This document shows positions 21,277 to 29,593 of a stretch of DNA of 43,948 nt, piece by piece. The DNA is from an uncultured Elusimicrobia bacterium (GTDB lineage Bacteria > Elusimicrobiota > Elusimicrobia > Elusimicrobiales > UBA9959): positions 1 through 43,948 of the forward strand of contig CAIXBR010000074.1 of the NCBI GenBank assembly GCA_903917735.1, in the 5' to 3' direction. The translations under genes were made by a program, and so were the position numbers. How positions within the stretch are numbered: the first letter of the stretch is position 1; the number at the start of each line of letters is the position of its first letter. Below the pieces are notes generated by a model, which was not told the origin of the DNA, did not search any database, and saw nothing but the letters and a program-made list of their open reading frames with translations.

Positions 21277-22734
21277 CTATTTCCTGCCTGTGCTCATATA
21301 TTTCTGAAACCTGCTCCTTGGCTTGTTTTTTATTGTTCGCGTAAGGTGCCTGCTTTCCAACAGCGGCTCCACTATCTGCCGGACAAAATTGTTCCTGTCT
21401 TTTAATTTTAAAAAAGATAGCATCTCCTTTAAAGAGCGCGGAACAGCGCAGAATTTTAATATTGCAGCGTTTTTGTCCCGTAATTCGACTTGCTGGGTGA
21501 CTTGCCGGGTGACTTGCTGGGTGACTTGGGGGGTCCCCCGCTCTGCCGGATATGGGAAGGTTATCGTAAACGAGTCGTTCTTCTCGTCATTCAGCCAACT
21601 GGCTTCCGGAAAGCCGCTCTGGCGCAAGGCCAGTATTTCCGTTTTAAAGCCGGTCCCTTTGGTTTCCGCCCAGCCCAGGTCGTAAAATACCGGCGCTATC
21701 CGCGTGTTGCGGAGTTCCGAACCCGGCAGTTCAAACGTATCCGGGTCTTTTAAGGAACAGCCCGGGTTATAGAATTCTATCCTGTCGTTATACATCCTTA
21801 TCTGGGACGGCGAAGGGTGGAAATAATTCTGGTGCATCAGCAGATTCCCCACGGCTTCCCGGAGCGCCCGCTTAAACGGGTCGTCCTCCACCCTGGCAAG
21901 GGCCTTCCCCAGTTTAAAAGGCGTCAAGTAAGACCGCTCAAGAATATCAACCACCTGGCTCCTTAAACTCAGCAGGTTGCCCTGCAGGTCCGTGGACAGG
22001 AACGGGTCCTTATCTTTCCCCCATTCGGTCCCTTTTATCCGGATAACGTCAACCCTAAAATGTGGAAAGTGGTTTTTAACCGCCGCCGCTTTTCCGAAGA
22101 GCAGCAACCCGGCCGCGGTCAGGCCCCGCGTATTTTTTGCGGTTAAACCGTACGCCTTAAGCAGTTCCTCGCGGCTAAGGGCTGTTTCTTTTGAATCCCG
22201 TTGCAGGGAGCGGCGCAGATTTTTAAACAGCGTCAGCGTTTTCCTGTCCACGTCCGCCGTGGAAGCCCCCGGCAGAATCTGCGCGTCAGGCGAGTGAAGC
22301 CTTTGCTGATAGAAACGCTGCAAATCCCTGTCAGTCAGTCTTATATCTGCGGAGCCTATCCTTTTATACCCGCCCTTGGAGGGCCCGGCGTCCTTAATAT
22401 ACACCGGCTTTTCATAGTGCAGGGCTTCCTGAATTTCAATAACGACAAAAGATTTGCCGCCTTCCTGCTTTATCCGGGGATTGATAAGGGGGCATACATT
22501 AAACTTTTCACCAACGGCGGAAACAAGATCATCCACCAGCTTCTGAGGGAATTTCACGCCCTGTTTAACGATTTTTTCGCTTTCCTGTTTTATTCCCAGA
22601 ATAATTGTCCCGCCATGAGCATTAGCAAAAGCCGAGATGGTCTTAAATACAGTCTGAGGGAGCTGTTGCGCAGCTTCCTTATATTCGATCTTTCCGGTCT
22701 CGAATTTACCGAACTTAAACTTTACGTTCTTCAT
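21277..22734 (-). CDS. AlbA_2 (Schlafen-like) / HATPase_c_4 ATP-binding regulator
   Basis: A 485-residue protein of the divergent-AAA-4 type. The N-terminal AlbA_2 domain (about 8-130) has ETGKIEYKEA, ISAFANAHGGTIILGIK and GSADIRLTDRDL. The middle has LTAAGLLLFGK and FRVDVIRIKGTEWG, then an ATPase C-like region with ALREAVGNLLMHQNYF and IRMYNDRIEFYNPG. A TPQVTQQVTRQVTQQV linker and a winged-helix-like C-terminus (about 415-485) follow. Such proteins are usually listed as putative transcriptional regulators and are frequent in defence and accessory islands. It ends 45 bases before the start of gene E, so it could be the first gene of the same transcript. No catalytic assignment is possible. 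Confidence 0.87.
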   Translation of the reverse strand: MKNVKFKFGKFETGKIEYKEAAQQLPQTVFKTISAFANAHGGTIILGIKQESEKIVKQGVKFPQKLVDDLVSAVGEKFNVCPLINPRIKQEGGKSFVVIEIQEALHYEKPVYIKDAGPSKGGYKRIGSADIRLTDRDLQRFYQQRLHSPDAQILPGASTADVDRKTLTLFKNLRRSLQRDSKETALSREELLKAYGLTAKNTRGLTAAGLLLFGKAAAVKNHFPHFRVDVIRIKGTEWGKDKDPFLSTDLQGNLLSLRSQVVDILERSYLTPFKLGKALARVEDDPFKRALREAVGNLLMHQNYFHPSPSQIRMYNDRIEFYNPGCSLKDPDTFELPGSELRNTRIAPVFYDLGWAETKGTGFKTEILALRQSGFPEASWLNDEKNDSFTITFPYPAERGTPQVTQQVTRQVTQQVELRDKNAAILKFCAVPRSLKEMLSFLKLKDRNNFVRQIVEPLLESRHLTRTIKNKPRSRFQKYMSTGRK

Positions 22735-22825
22735 AAGTTAACAGCGCGCTGCCTAATGGTTTTCAAGCCGCTTTGTGCGTTACGGCTACTGCTTCTTATG
22801 TTTGCCCGCTTCCCGGCTCCGCCGT

Positions 22826-23707
22826 TTAAAACGCTATTTCAGCCGGGGCCAGGATGGGGTTGCCTTTTATGGGGGCTACCCAGTCGTGTAGTTCCTTGTC
22901 GTTCACTTTGCACGGCAGTTTCTTTACGCTCTTGAGGTAGTCTTCGGTGGAGAGTTTGGGAATGGTAAGGGATTCAAAATAGTATTTTTTGCCCGTCACG
23001 CTGATAAGCCTGACTATTTTAACGGTCAGTTCGTCTTCTGTGGGTTTAGGCTTAACCTCGCCGGGCTTCAGGCCTTTAAGGTTCTCCTCTATAAAGGACG
23101 CTTCGAACGGGGACCACCTCTTCCAGGGTTCAACCGCGGCAGGGACAGAAGTGTCCTCTTCTACGGAATACGCGGCGGTAGAGTAAGTTATGCCGCGCCC
23201 GGCTATATCTTTGAAGGATTTCTTTTCCCCTATATCTATCAGCGCCCCGTCGCGCAGGGCGTAGGCTTTTTCCTGCACCGTAGGATCGGACTTCACCAGT
23301 TCCCTTATAAAGCGCTGCGCCAGTATGGGGCGGATGAAAACCCTCTCGTAGCGCGCTGTGCCGTCCCCAAAATGCTTTTTTATGCAGGCAAGTATTTCCG
23401 GCGCGCGGGTCTCAGAGTCTATGCGGGAGACTTCTTTATTATAGTCCTCGCCTGTTATAGGCCGGCCCTGGCGGTTAAGGACCTCGTTAAGGATGGAAGC
23501 CTCGAACATACGCATGAAGCCGGCCTTGCGCGAGGTAATAGCGTCCTCGCCGTAACAACCCTGCGCCGCCTGCCAGTCAGAGATATCCTGTTCGGAAACC
23601 TCCCCGCCGCCCACAAGGGCCACAGGAACCGCGGCGTTCAGGGCTTCTGTACGCGACAAAAGACAAAAAACGCCAACAAAAATGATTTTAAACGGGATTC
23701 CCCCCAT
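22826..23707 (-). CDS. Secreted SurA/parvulin-like hypothetical protein
   Basis: A 293-residue protein starting at ATG 23707 behind AAAGGTG, with a hydrophobic N-terminus (FKIIFVGVFCLLS) as signal peptide. The mature N-terminal part, LVGGGEVSEQDISDWQ followed by long helical stretches, resembles the chaperone domain of SurA-type periplasmic folding factors, and a C-terminal segment ending LHDWVAPIKGNPILAPAEIAF could belong to a degenerate parvulin-like region. I see no clear PPIase active site, so the family call is tentative. It has its own well-formed promoter (23749-23777) and is divergent from the FecR-domain gene, with 214 bases between them. Confidence 0.55.
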   Translation of the reverse strand: MGGIPFKIIFVGVFCLLSRTEALNAAVPVALVGGGEVSEQDISDWQAAQGCYGEDAITSRKAGFMRMFEASILNEVLNRQGRPITGEDYNKEVSRIDSETRAPEILACIKKHFGDGTARYERVFIRPILAQRFIRELVKSDPTVQEKAYALRDGALIDIGEKKSFKDIAGRGITYSTAAYSVEEDTSVPAAVEPWKRWSPFEASFIEENLKGLKPGEVKPKPTEDELTVKIVRLISVTGKKYYFESLTIPKLSTEDYLKSVKKLPCKVNDKELHDWVAPIKGNPILAPAEIAF

Positions 23708-23748
23708 TTTTAAACACCTTTAAGCGCGAATAATTTGTACTACACAAT

Positions 23749-23777
23749 ATAATAATAGATAAATTCCCGAATGGCAA
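23749..23777 (-). promoter_or_regulatory. Sigma-70-type promoter for the SurA-like gene
   Basis: On the minus strand: TTGCCA (23777-23772), a 17-base spacer, TATTAT (23754-23749). It lies about 40 bases upstream of the start codon at 23707. Confidence 0.75.
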
Positions 23778-23808
23778 TGGGACTTTTGTAACAGTATCCA
23801 GTGTAACA

Positions 23809-23837
23809 TTGCCAAACAGCGGCCATTCCGGTATAAT
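23809..23837 (+). promoter_or_regulatory. Sigma-70-type promoter for the FecR-domain gene
   Basis: TTGCCA (23809-23814), a 17-base spacer, TATAAT (23832-23837), a near-consensus pair. Transcription would start near 23844, leaving about 78 bases of leader before the ATG at 23922. It sits back to back with the promoter at 23749-23777. Confidence 0.82.
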
Positions 23838-23921
23838 TTAAAGAGTGGGTTAGAATAGCTTCCCGTATTTAAGGCTGATCTGTTCAAACACTAGGCGGGA
23901 AAAGGCTAGGAGGTGGATTAA

Positions 23922-24653
23922 ATGAAAATATCTACAAGAACAATGCTGGCGCTGGCTACGGCTTTTGCGGTTACGGCGCTTTTACCAGCCGGCCCGGCGT
24001 TCTGCGCCGGGAAAATGGCGGCGGTGGTAATATTCGTCCTCGGCGACGTTAAGATCAAGCATGCCGACGATAAGGACTATTCCGAACTGAAGCTCAACGA
24101 CGCCCTGCAGCCGGGCGACTCCATAAAGACCGGCCCTGGCGCCAAAGCCTCCCTGGTAAGCAAGGGCGGGGCAGAACTGCGCATAAACGAGAATTCCACC
24201 TTCAATATCCCCGGCAAGAGCAAGGTGCAGGAGATGTACGATCTTACCGTTGGTCAGGTGTGGGGCCGCATGCTGCATAAAATGGCCAAGCTTAACGTGC
24301 GTACCCCCTCGGCCGTCTGCGCCGTGCGCGGCACCGAAGCGGACATAGAACAGAAAGACACCCTTACGGTGAAAGTTTACGAGGGCCACGTGGACCTGAC
24401 GAACGCGCAGGGCAAGCAGTCTCTGCACGCCGGGCAGATAAGCACCGTGGCCGGCGCCGGCGCCGCCCCCGCCGCCCCGCGCCAGATGAGCAGCTCGGAA
24501 GTAGGGAAATGGCAGGAAGGCATTGACGTGAAGGACATGACCAAATACATGGACGAGGTGGGCCTTTCCGGCAAAGATAGCAAAAAGCTTAAAATAAAAC
24601 TTGAAAAAGGCGGCAAAACGAAGGACGTGGACATTCAGCTGAAGAAGAAGTAG
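23922..24653 (+). CDS. Secreted FecR-domain protein
   Basis: A 243-residue protein behind a strong AGGAGGTGG. The signal peptide covers residues 1-28 (ending AFCA). A FecR domain (about 32-165) follows with VVIFVLGDVKIKHADDKDY, LQPGDSIKTGPGAKASLV, LRINENSTFNI and VRTPSAVCAVRGTEADIE. The C-terminus is Lys-rich and helical (KKLKIKLEKGGKTKDVD). FecR domains outside siderophore signalling are common in secreted proteins of unknown role. There is no anti-sigma transmembrane segment or sigma-factor partner here, so signalling is unlikely. A strong terminator follows directly, so it is a single-gene unit. Confidence 0.88.
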   Translation: MKISTRTMLALATAFAVTALLPAGPAFCAGKMAAVVIFVLGDVKIKHADDKDYSELKLNDALQPGDSIKTGPGAKASLVSKGGAELRINENSTFNIPGKSKVQEMYDLTVGQVWGRMLHKMAKLNVRTPSAVCAVRGTEADIEQKDTLTVKVYEGHVDLTNAQGKQSLHAGQISTVAGAGAAPAAPRQMSSSEVGKWQEGIDVKDMTKYMDEVGLSGKDSKKLKIKLEKGGKTKDVDIQLKKK

Positions 24654-24668
24654 AGCACGCCGTAAAAA

Positions 24669-24703
24669 GAAAAAGCCCCGCACTTGCCGGGGCTTTTTCT
24701 TTT
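24669..24703 (+). terminator. Rho-independent terminator after the FecR-domain gene
   Basis: A 12-bp stem GAAAAAGCCCCG / CGGGGCTTTTTC with a seven-base loop, followed by T-rich TTTT, 16 bases after the stop codon. Confidence 0.9.
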
Positions 24704-24716
24704 ATCTGCGCGGCGC

Positions 24717-24845
24717 CTAATACCCGGGGGCCTCGTTTATCAGCATAACCAGCATATCGCTGGCTGCCGGCTTTTTCCAGAGCATTGTCACTATATTGCA
24801 GATGCGCCCGGCGGCGGCGGTGTTCTCCAGGTTCTTAAAACCGAA
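24717..24845 (-). pseudogene. Possible gene remnant between two terminators
   Basis: A minus-strand frame of about 42 codons ending TAG at 24717-24719 reads like protein (FGFKNLENTAAAGRICNIVT and onward to LINEAPGY) but is closed by a stop upstream and has no start with a ribosome-binding site. I recognise no family. The 311-base stretch 24654-24964 holds this, the two terminators and nothing else visible. Confidence 0.3.
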
Positions 24846-24901
24846 CGCTTATTATTGTCTATAATCTGTGCCCGTTATAAGGTTGCAGCGGTTTACTGTT
24901 A

Positions 24902-24931
24902 AAAAGGCGGGACTTAATAGTCCCGCCTTTT
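24902..24931. terminator. Bidirectional terminator hairpin
   Basis: A 13-bp perfect stem AAAAGGCGGGACT / AGTCCCGCCTTTT with a TAAT loop. T runs appear on both strands. It serves the minus-strand gene at 24965-25624. Confidence 0.88.
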
Positions 24932-24964
24932 CATGATGAATATATTAAACAGTCTGCTTACCGT

Positions 24965-25624
24965 TTACGGCTGGGTCTTGGAGATCAGGGTCCGCGTGTC
25001 CGAAGAGGCGTTGCGGGCCTGGTCGCTCAACTGGCGGGCGTAGCGCGAGATGTCCATGGCGGTCCACTGCGCGTCGTAGCCTACCACTTCAGGCTTGCCC
25101 TCGCGCACGGTCCCTTCCAGGCGGCCGGCCGCATCTTCAAGGGCGGGCCAGGTATCCCCGAGTATCTCCCGGGCGATAACGTCCATGTCTTTGGCGGATT
25201 TATTAAGGTCGGCCGACTTCTGCGCCAGAGCCAGAAGGTTATGGGCGTCCAGGGCCGCGCGCTGCATGTTGTTGAAGCGGTTGGACATGTCCATGCTCGT
25301 CTTTCTCAGGTCGGACTGAAAAAAAGAGTCGTGATAGTTGATCTGTATCATCTGAAGGGCGCGGTTCTCCAGGCGGTCCAGATCGCTGCGCACCCAGGTA
25401 AGGTCGCTGCGCACGGCGTTCAGCTCGTTATAAACCTGCTGGAACTTATTAAGCAGGTCCTGCGGAACCTGCGGGTCGGCTTTTACAAGAGCCGGAACCG
25501 GCGCCGGGACCACGGCGGCTTTTACGGCGATATCGCCGGCTTTTATCTTTTCAAGAGAAAAATCCGCGGCGTACGCCGAGGATGAAACCGAAGCCAGAAT
25601 CAATACGAATAATATTCTTTTCAT
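24965..25624 (-). CDS. Secreted coiled-coil protein of unknown function
   Basis: A 219-residue protein. ATG 25624 is set by a perfect AGGAGG seven bases upstream and opens MKRILFVLILASVSSSAYAA, a clear signal peptide. A short Ala/Pro/Val-rich linker (APVPALVKADPQVP) follows, then a long helical region, LLNKFQQVYNELNAVRSDL, WVRSDLDRLENRALQM and more, rich in heptad-like spacing to the end. No known domain is recognised; it could be a periplasmic coiled-coil or lipoprotein-like structural protein. It has a single-gene transcript with its own -10 box and a terminator. Confidence 0.7.
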   Translation of the reverse strand: MKRILFVLILASVSSSAYAADFSLEKIKAGDIAVKAAVVPAPVPALVKADPQVPQDLLNKFQQVYNELNAVRSDLTWVRSDLDRLENRALQMIQINYHDSFFQSDLRKTSMDMSNRFNNMQRAALDAHNLLALAQKSADLNKSAKDMDVIAREILGDTWPALEDAAGRLEGTVREGKPEVVGYDAQWTAMDISRYARQLSDQARNASSDTRTLISKTQP

Positions 25625-25655
25625 TAAGCCCTCCTGAACAGATACCGACACTTAT

Positions 25656-25661
25656 ATTATA
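25656..25661 (-). promoter_or_regulatory. -10 box for the coiled-coil protein gene
   Basis: TATAAT on the minus strand (25661-25656) about 32 bases before the start codon. The -35 region is poor (TTTCTT at a 17-base distance). Confidence 0.55.
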
Positions 25662-25722
25662 CACACTGACGCGAAAAAAAGAAACGTCTATGGCCTTATT
25701 AATATACAGGCCTTAAGCTGCC

Positions 25723-28233
25723 TTACTGAAGCCGCAGAACGGTAAGGGAGAGGGGCTCTGTTTCCAAGGTCCCGGCTATGGCTGCCCCGGCGTTCTTTAC
25801 CGCGCCATCCGCGCCGAAGACCTTCACCCAGTTCCCCGGCGGAAGGCTGAAGACTGCCGGCTTCTTTTCCGGGTTTATCAGCACCGCAATGCGGGCCCAG
25901 CTGTCGCCCTCGCGGGCGCCGTTAAGCACGTAGGCTATGGCCGGCGGCTCCAGCTTAAGGCCTAGCTCTTCGTAAAATTTAAGATTCTCCCTTACGGCGG
26001 CCTCGGTCTTCATGCGGAAAGCGGGGTGCGCCTTTCTCATGGCTATCAGGTCCCTGTAATACAAGAAGACAGCGTAGTTCTCCTTCTTGCGCGTCCAGTC
26101 CAGGCGGTTTATTTCGTCGGGCAGGTTGTAGGAGTTCTCCTCCCCTTTTTTGGTGCGCAGGAACTCCTCACCGGCGTGCAGGAACGGTATGCCCTGCGAG
26201 GTCAGCACCAGGGCGTTGGCCAGTTCGTCCATGCGGACTTTATTGGCGGGCGTTTCGCCTTTGGTGGACAGGTCTATGCGGTCCCACAGCGTGTGGTTGT
26301 CGTGGCAGGAGACATAATTTATAGTCTCAAGCGGGCCGTCGGTAAAGTCATCCACGGAGCCGCGTATGCCCCTCATTACGGCGTCGCGTCTGACGGCCGC
26401 CTGCACGTAACCCAGGTCTTCAAGCGAGAACACGCTTCCCTTTATGGCGTCGCGGAAGTTGTCGTTGAAAACGGAGAAGCCCCTGGAGCGCTGGCTTCCC
26501 TTTGTTACGCCGCGCACCGGCGTAGTTCCGGCGGTCCAGGGTTCGCCGTATATAAGGATATCGGGCTTAACCTTGCGGAGCTCACCCACAAGCTCGCTCA
26601 CCGCGTCCAGGTCTATCAGGCCCATCAGGTCGAAACGGAAGCCGTCCACCTTGTACTCCCGCACCCAGTAGAGCAGGCTGTCTATCAGGAAGCGGCGGGC
26701 CATCGGGGCTTCCGTCTTGAACTCGTTGCCGCAACTGGCGCCGTTGGAGTAAGTGCCATCGGGGTTCACGCGGTAATAGTAGTCCATGGCCAGCGCGTTG
26801 AAGTTGTATATCTTCTGGCGGGTCTCGGCGGTGTGGTTAAAGACCACGTCCAGTATAACCTTAAGTCCCTTGCGGTGAAAGGCGTCCACCATCAGCTTGG
26901 CCTCATGTACCCGGGACCCGTCGGAGGGGTCGGTGGCGTAGGAGCCTTCGGGCGAATTGAAGTTGACCGGCATGTAGCCCCAGTTATAGGCGGAAGTGCT
27001 GTCGCCGTTCTCGTAGTCCTGGAACGGCATTATGTGCACGGCGTTCACACCCAGCTCGGCTATGTGGTCCAGCCCGGTCTTTATCTCCGGGTACTGCGGG
27101 TTGCGGGTGCCGGACTCCGCGGCGCCCAGGTATTTGCCCTTGTTCTTCACGCCGGAGAAAGCATCCACGGTCAGGTCGCGCAGGTGCACTTCGTACAGCA
27201 CGGTCTCGGAGGCGTCGAAGGACGGACCCGGCGAGACCGTTGTAGTATCTTTGAGTATCAGCGCCTTTCCGTCATCGCCGGTAACGCAGCGCGCGTAGGG
27301 GTCAACGCCCTCGTAGACCTTCCCGCCCTGGTCCGTGCGCAGGCGGTAATATTTGCCGGTAAGGCTGCGGCCGAAATTCTTTTCCCAGACTCCGGCGCTC
27401 CCGTGGGTCAGCAGGTAGGTCTGCGGCTTGCCCGACGGAGAATCATAGATCAGGGCCTCCACCCTGCGGGCCGAAGGCGCAAAAACCCTTATAACGGAAG
27501 AGCCGTCTTCCTCCACCGCGCCCATGGAAAGCTGGCTTACGAAGGGGCGCCCGTACATGGCGTTCCCTAGAACTACGGCCACGGGCTTATAGGCGCGCGA
27601 TTTCAACGCATAGCCGCCGGAGTTAAGCGCCTGGTAGCCCGGCGCACCTTTCAGGTCGAACGTGAACAGCGCGGCCTTTGAGTAGGTCCCGCCCAACAGT
27701 TCCGTCTTTATAGGCCGGAAGGTACTCTTGCCGACAGATAGATAAAAGCCCTGCGCCGCCAGGAAGGCCGCGTCCACCGGGCGGCTGAAGGCTGCCCGAA
27801 CCGCGCCAGCGGCGTCCAGCCAGGCGCCTGTAATAGCGGTGGAGATCTCGGGTTTGGATGCGTAAACCGCGGCGTCGCCTTCAAGCAGGTAAACGGACCC
27901 GGGGCACGCGGCCGGGATAACGCGGTCGGGCGCGTCCTTGTCCGCCCAATTGCCCTTCCGGGGCAGCAGCCCGGCGCGCTTGCCGGCCAGCCCGGAGGCG
28001 GCCAGGTCCAGCTCAAAGAACACTCCGGCGCCGTTCTTGCCAGCGGGCGGAAGTTCGAACCCGGGCGTTTTTGTCTCGTCGTTCCACACCCACAGGTTCC
28101 ACCCGGCGTAATCGCCGTTAAGCCGGCCGTAATAAATAACAAGTTTGTCCATGTTGGGAGAGGATTGGTCCGCGGCAAAAAGATGAACAGGCATAGTTAG
28201 CGCTCCCAGCAGAATGATCTTAATAAATTTCAT
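25723..28233 (-). CDS. pulA: Type I pullulanase, secreted
   Basis: An 836-residue GH13 debranching enzyme that cleaves alpha-1,6 bonds in pullulan, starch and glycogen. ATG 28233 is chosen because it opens the signal peptide MKFIKIILLGALTMPVHLFA. The N-terminal part (about 28-125) with LVIYYGRLNGDYAGWNLWVW is a CBM41-type starch-binding domain, and a CBM48-like domain follows (around 255-340). The catalytic barrel shows the type I signature YNWGY at 416-420, the nucleophile Asp535 in DGFRFDLMG, the acid/base Glu564 in YGEPW and the third carboxylate Asp645 in SCHDNHT. All catalytic residues are present. It is divergent from the DUF4015 gene, 91 bases apart, which suggests joint use of polysaccharide. 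Confidence 0.94.
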   Translation of the reverse strand: MKFIKIILLGALTMPVHLFAADQSSPNMDKLVIYYGRLNGDYAGWNLWVWNDETKTPGFELPPAGKNGAGVFFELDLAASGLAGKRAGLLPRKGNWADKDAPDRVIPAACPGSVYLLEGDAAVYASKPEISTAITGAWLDAAGAVRAAFSRPVDAAFLAAQGFYLSVGKSTFRPIKTELLGGTYSKAALFTFDLKGAPGYQALNSGGYALKSRAYKPVAVVLGNAMYGRPFVSQLSMGAVEEDGSSVIRVFAPSARRVEALIYDSPSGKPQTYLLTHGSAGVWEKNFGRSLTGKYYRLRTDQGGKVYEGVDPYARCVTGDDGKALILKDTTTVSPGPSFDASETVLYEVHLRDLTVDAFSGVKNKGKYLGAAESGTRNPQYPEIKTGLDHIAELGVNAVHIMPFQDYENGDSTSAYNWGYMPVNFNSPEGSYATDPSDGSRVHEAKLMVDAFHRKGLKVILDVVFNHTAETRQKIYNFNALAMDYYYRVNPDGTYSNGASCGNEFKTEAPMARRFLIDSLLYWVREYKVDGFRFDLMGLIDLDAVSELVGELRKVKPDILIYGEPWTAGTTPVRGVTKGSQRSRGFSVFNDNFRDAIKGSVFSLEDLGYVQAAVRRDAVMRGIRGSVDDFTDGPLETINYVSCHDNHTLWDRIDLSTKGETPANKVRMDELANALVLTSQGIPFLHAGEEFLRTKKGEENSYNLPDEINRLDWTRKKENYAVFLYYRDLIAMRKAHPAFRMKTEAAVRENLKFYEELGLKLEPPAIAYVLNGAREGDSWARIAVLINPEKKPAVFSLPPGNWVKVFGADGAVKNAGAAIAGTLETEPLSLTVLRLQ

Positions 28234-28324
28234 TTTAACCCCGCGCGAGTATTTGTCTTTGGTAAATTGGCCGCCTGATAGGCATAGCCCCTGATGCGGC
28301 ACTTACGCAAGTATTGTAAAATAT

Positions 28325-29524
28325 ATGGATATGCTACATACAGTGATTTTTCTGCTTCTTGCGTCCTCGTCTCACGTTTACGCCCGTCCCCATGCTCACG
28401 CTTCCACCAAAGTTAAACCCGCCCGGCCGCCCGTTATCGCCACACAGACAGTCAGCGTCCAGGCGTCGACCGAAACGGTCAAAACCGAAGTTTCCACCAC
28501 TACCATCAGGGCATTGGTTCTGGCCGGCCGCCAGGTGCGCGGCATCCACCTCACCTGCTGGGGCGCTGGCTCCGCCAAGAGCCGCCGCGAACTCATAAAA
28601 AAGATCTCGGGGTCAGTGATCAACACTGTGGTGATAGCCGTGAAGGAAACCGACGGCAAGGTTTACCTCCCCGGCGTGGAAAAGTCCGTCAAGTGGAACT
28701 CTCACGAGAACGCCATTGCGGACCCGGAGGCTATGCTGAAAGATTTCAAGGGCGCGGGCATTTATACCGTGGCCAGGATAGTCTCTTTCAAGGATGCAGT
28801 ATTGCCTAAGGTACGCAGGGACCTGGCCGTTAAGACGCCCTCCGGCGACCTTTGGCGCAGCCACAACGGCGCCACCTGGGTGGACCCGTACAACCATGAA
28901 GTCTGGGATTATCTGCTGGATATAGCCGAGCGGAGCGCAAAGCTGGGCTTCGACGAGATCCAGTTCGACTACCTCCGCTACCCTTCCGAAGGCAACACTT
29001 CCCTTTGCAGATATTCAAAGCCGAACAACCGCCATACGGCTACAGCCAACCTGAAAGACTTCCTGGACTACGCCCGCAAGCGGCTGGCGCCGTACAAGGT
29101 GAATATCTCCGCCGATGTCTTCGGCCTTACCACCACCGTAAAGGACGACATGGGCATAGGCCAGGATATAAACACGCTGGCCTCCGGCGCGGACTACGTC
29201 TACCCGATGATGTACCCGTCGCACTACTACCCCGGCGAGTACGGCCTGAAGGTTCCGAACAGGGAACCCTACAAGGTAATAAACCGCGGTCTGAAGGACG
29301 CGCGGGCCAAGCTGGGGACCGACTATGCCAGGCTGCGCCCCTACCTGCAGGACTTTTCGCTGTTCGGGGTGCATTACGGCCCCTCCGAAGTGCGCGCCCA
29401 GCTTATGGCGGCGCACCTGAACCTGCTGGAGAGCTGGGTGCTGTGGAACCCGGCCAATAAATATACCTGGACGGCCCTCACCCCGCAGGCCTACCGCGCC
29501 TTCGTAGAGCCGGAATATAAATAA
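28325..29524 (+). CDS. DUF4015 putative glycoside hydrolase, secreted
   Basis: A 399-residue secreted protein (start 28325, or ATG 28331 two codons later) with signal peptide MLHTVIFLLLASSSHVYA. A Thr/Val-rich linker follows, then a TIM-barrel-like DUF4015 domain (about 68-390) with RGIHLTCWGAGS, INTVVIAVKETDGKVYL, WVDPYNHEVWDYLLDIAE, FDEIQFDYLRYPSEG, SADVFGLTT and DYVYPMMYPSHY. The EIQFDYLRYP segment is the conserved acidic strand of this family, which is related to GH-type barrels; the substrate is unknown. Divergent from pulA and followed by a strong terminator. Confidence 0.87.
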   Translation: MDMLHTVIFLLLASSSHVYARPHAHASTKVKPARPPVIATQTVSVQASTETVKTEVSTTTIRALVLAGRQVRGIHLTCWGAGSAKSRRELIKKISGSVINTVVIAVKETDGKVYLPGVEKSVKWNSHENAIADPEAMLKDFKGAGIYTVARIVSFKDAVLPKVRRDLAVKTPSGDLWRSHNGATWVDPYNHEVWDYLLDIAERSAKLGFDEIQFDYLRYPSEGNTSLCRYSKPNNRHTATANLKDFLDYARKRLAPYKVNISADVFGLTTTVKDDMGIGQDINTLASGADYVYPMMYPSHYYPGEYGLKVPNREPYKVINRGLKDARAKLGTDYARLRPYLQDFSLFGVHYGPSEVRAQLMAAHLNLLESWVLWNPANKYTWTALTPQAYRAFVEPEYK

Positions 29525-29541
29525 AGCGGTCTACAGGACAT

Positions 29542-29573
29542 AAAAAGGCCGGGGAACATTCCCCGGCTTTTTT
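29542..29573. terminator. Bidirectional terminator between converging genes
   Basis: A GCCGGGGAA / TTCCCCGGC stem with a two-base centre, flanked by AAAAA and TTTTTT. It lies between the stop codons of the DUF4015 gene (29524) and the phosphopentomutase-like gene (29594). Confidence 0.9.
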
Positions 29574-29593
29574 AATTTGGGGCCCCGTGATTC

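Noticed and set aside
21490..21530. Short direct repeats (gacttgctgggt) as a regulatory array
   Set aside because: They encode the QVTQQVTRQV linker of the AlbA_2 protein and are explained by coding sequence.
25723..28233. Long plus-strand frame (about 514 codons) opposite the pullulanase
   Set aside because: It is antisense to a gene with a complete catalytic triad; long antisense frames are expected at this GC content.
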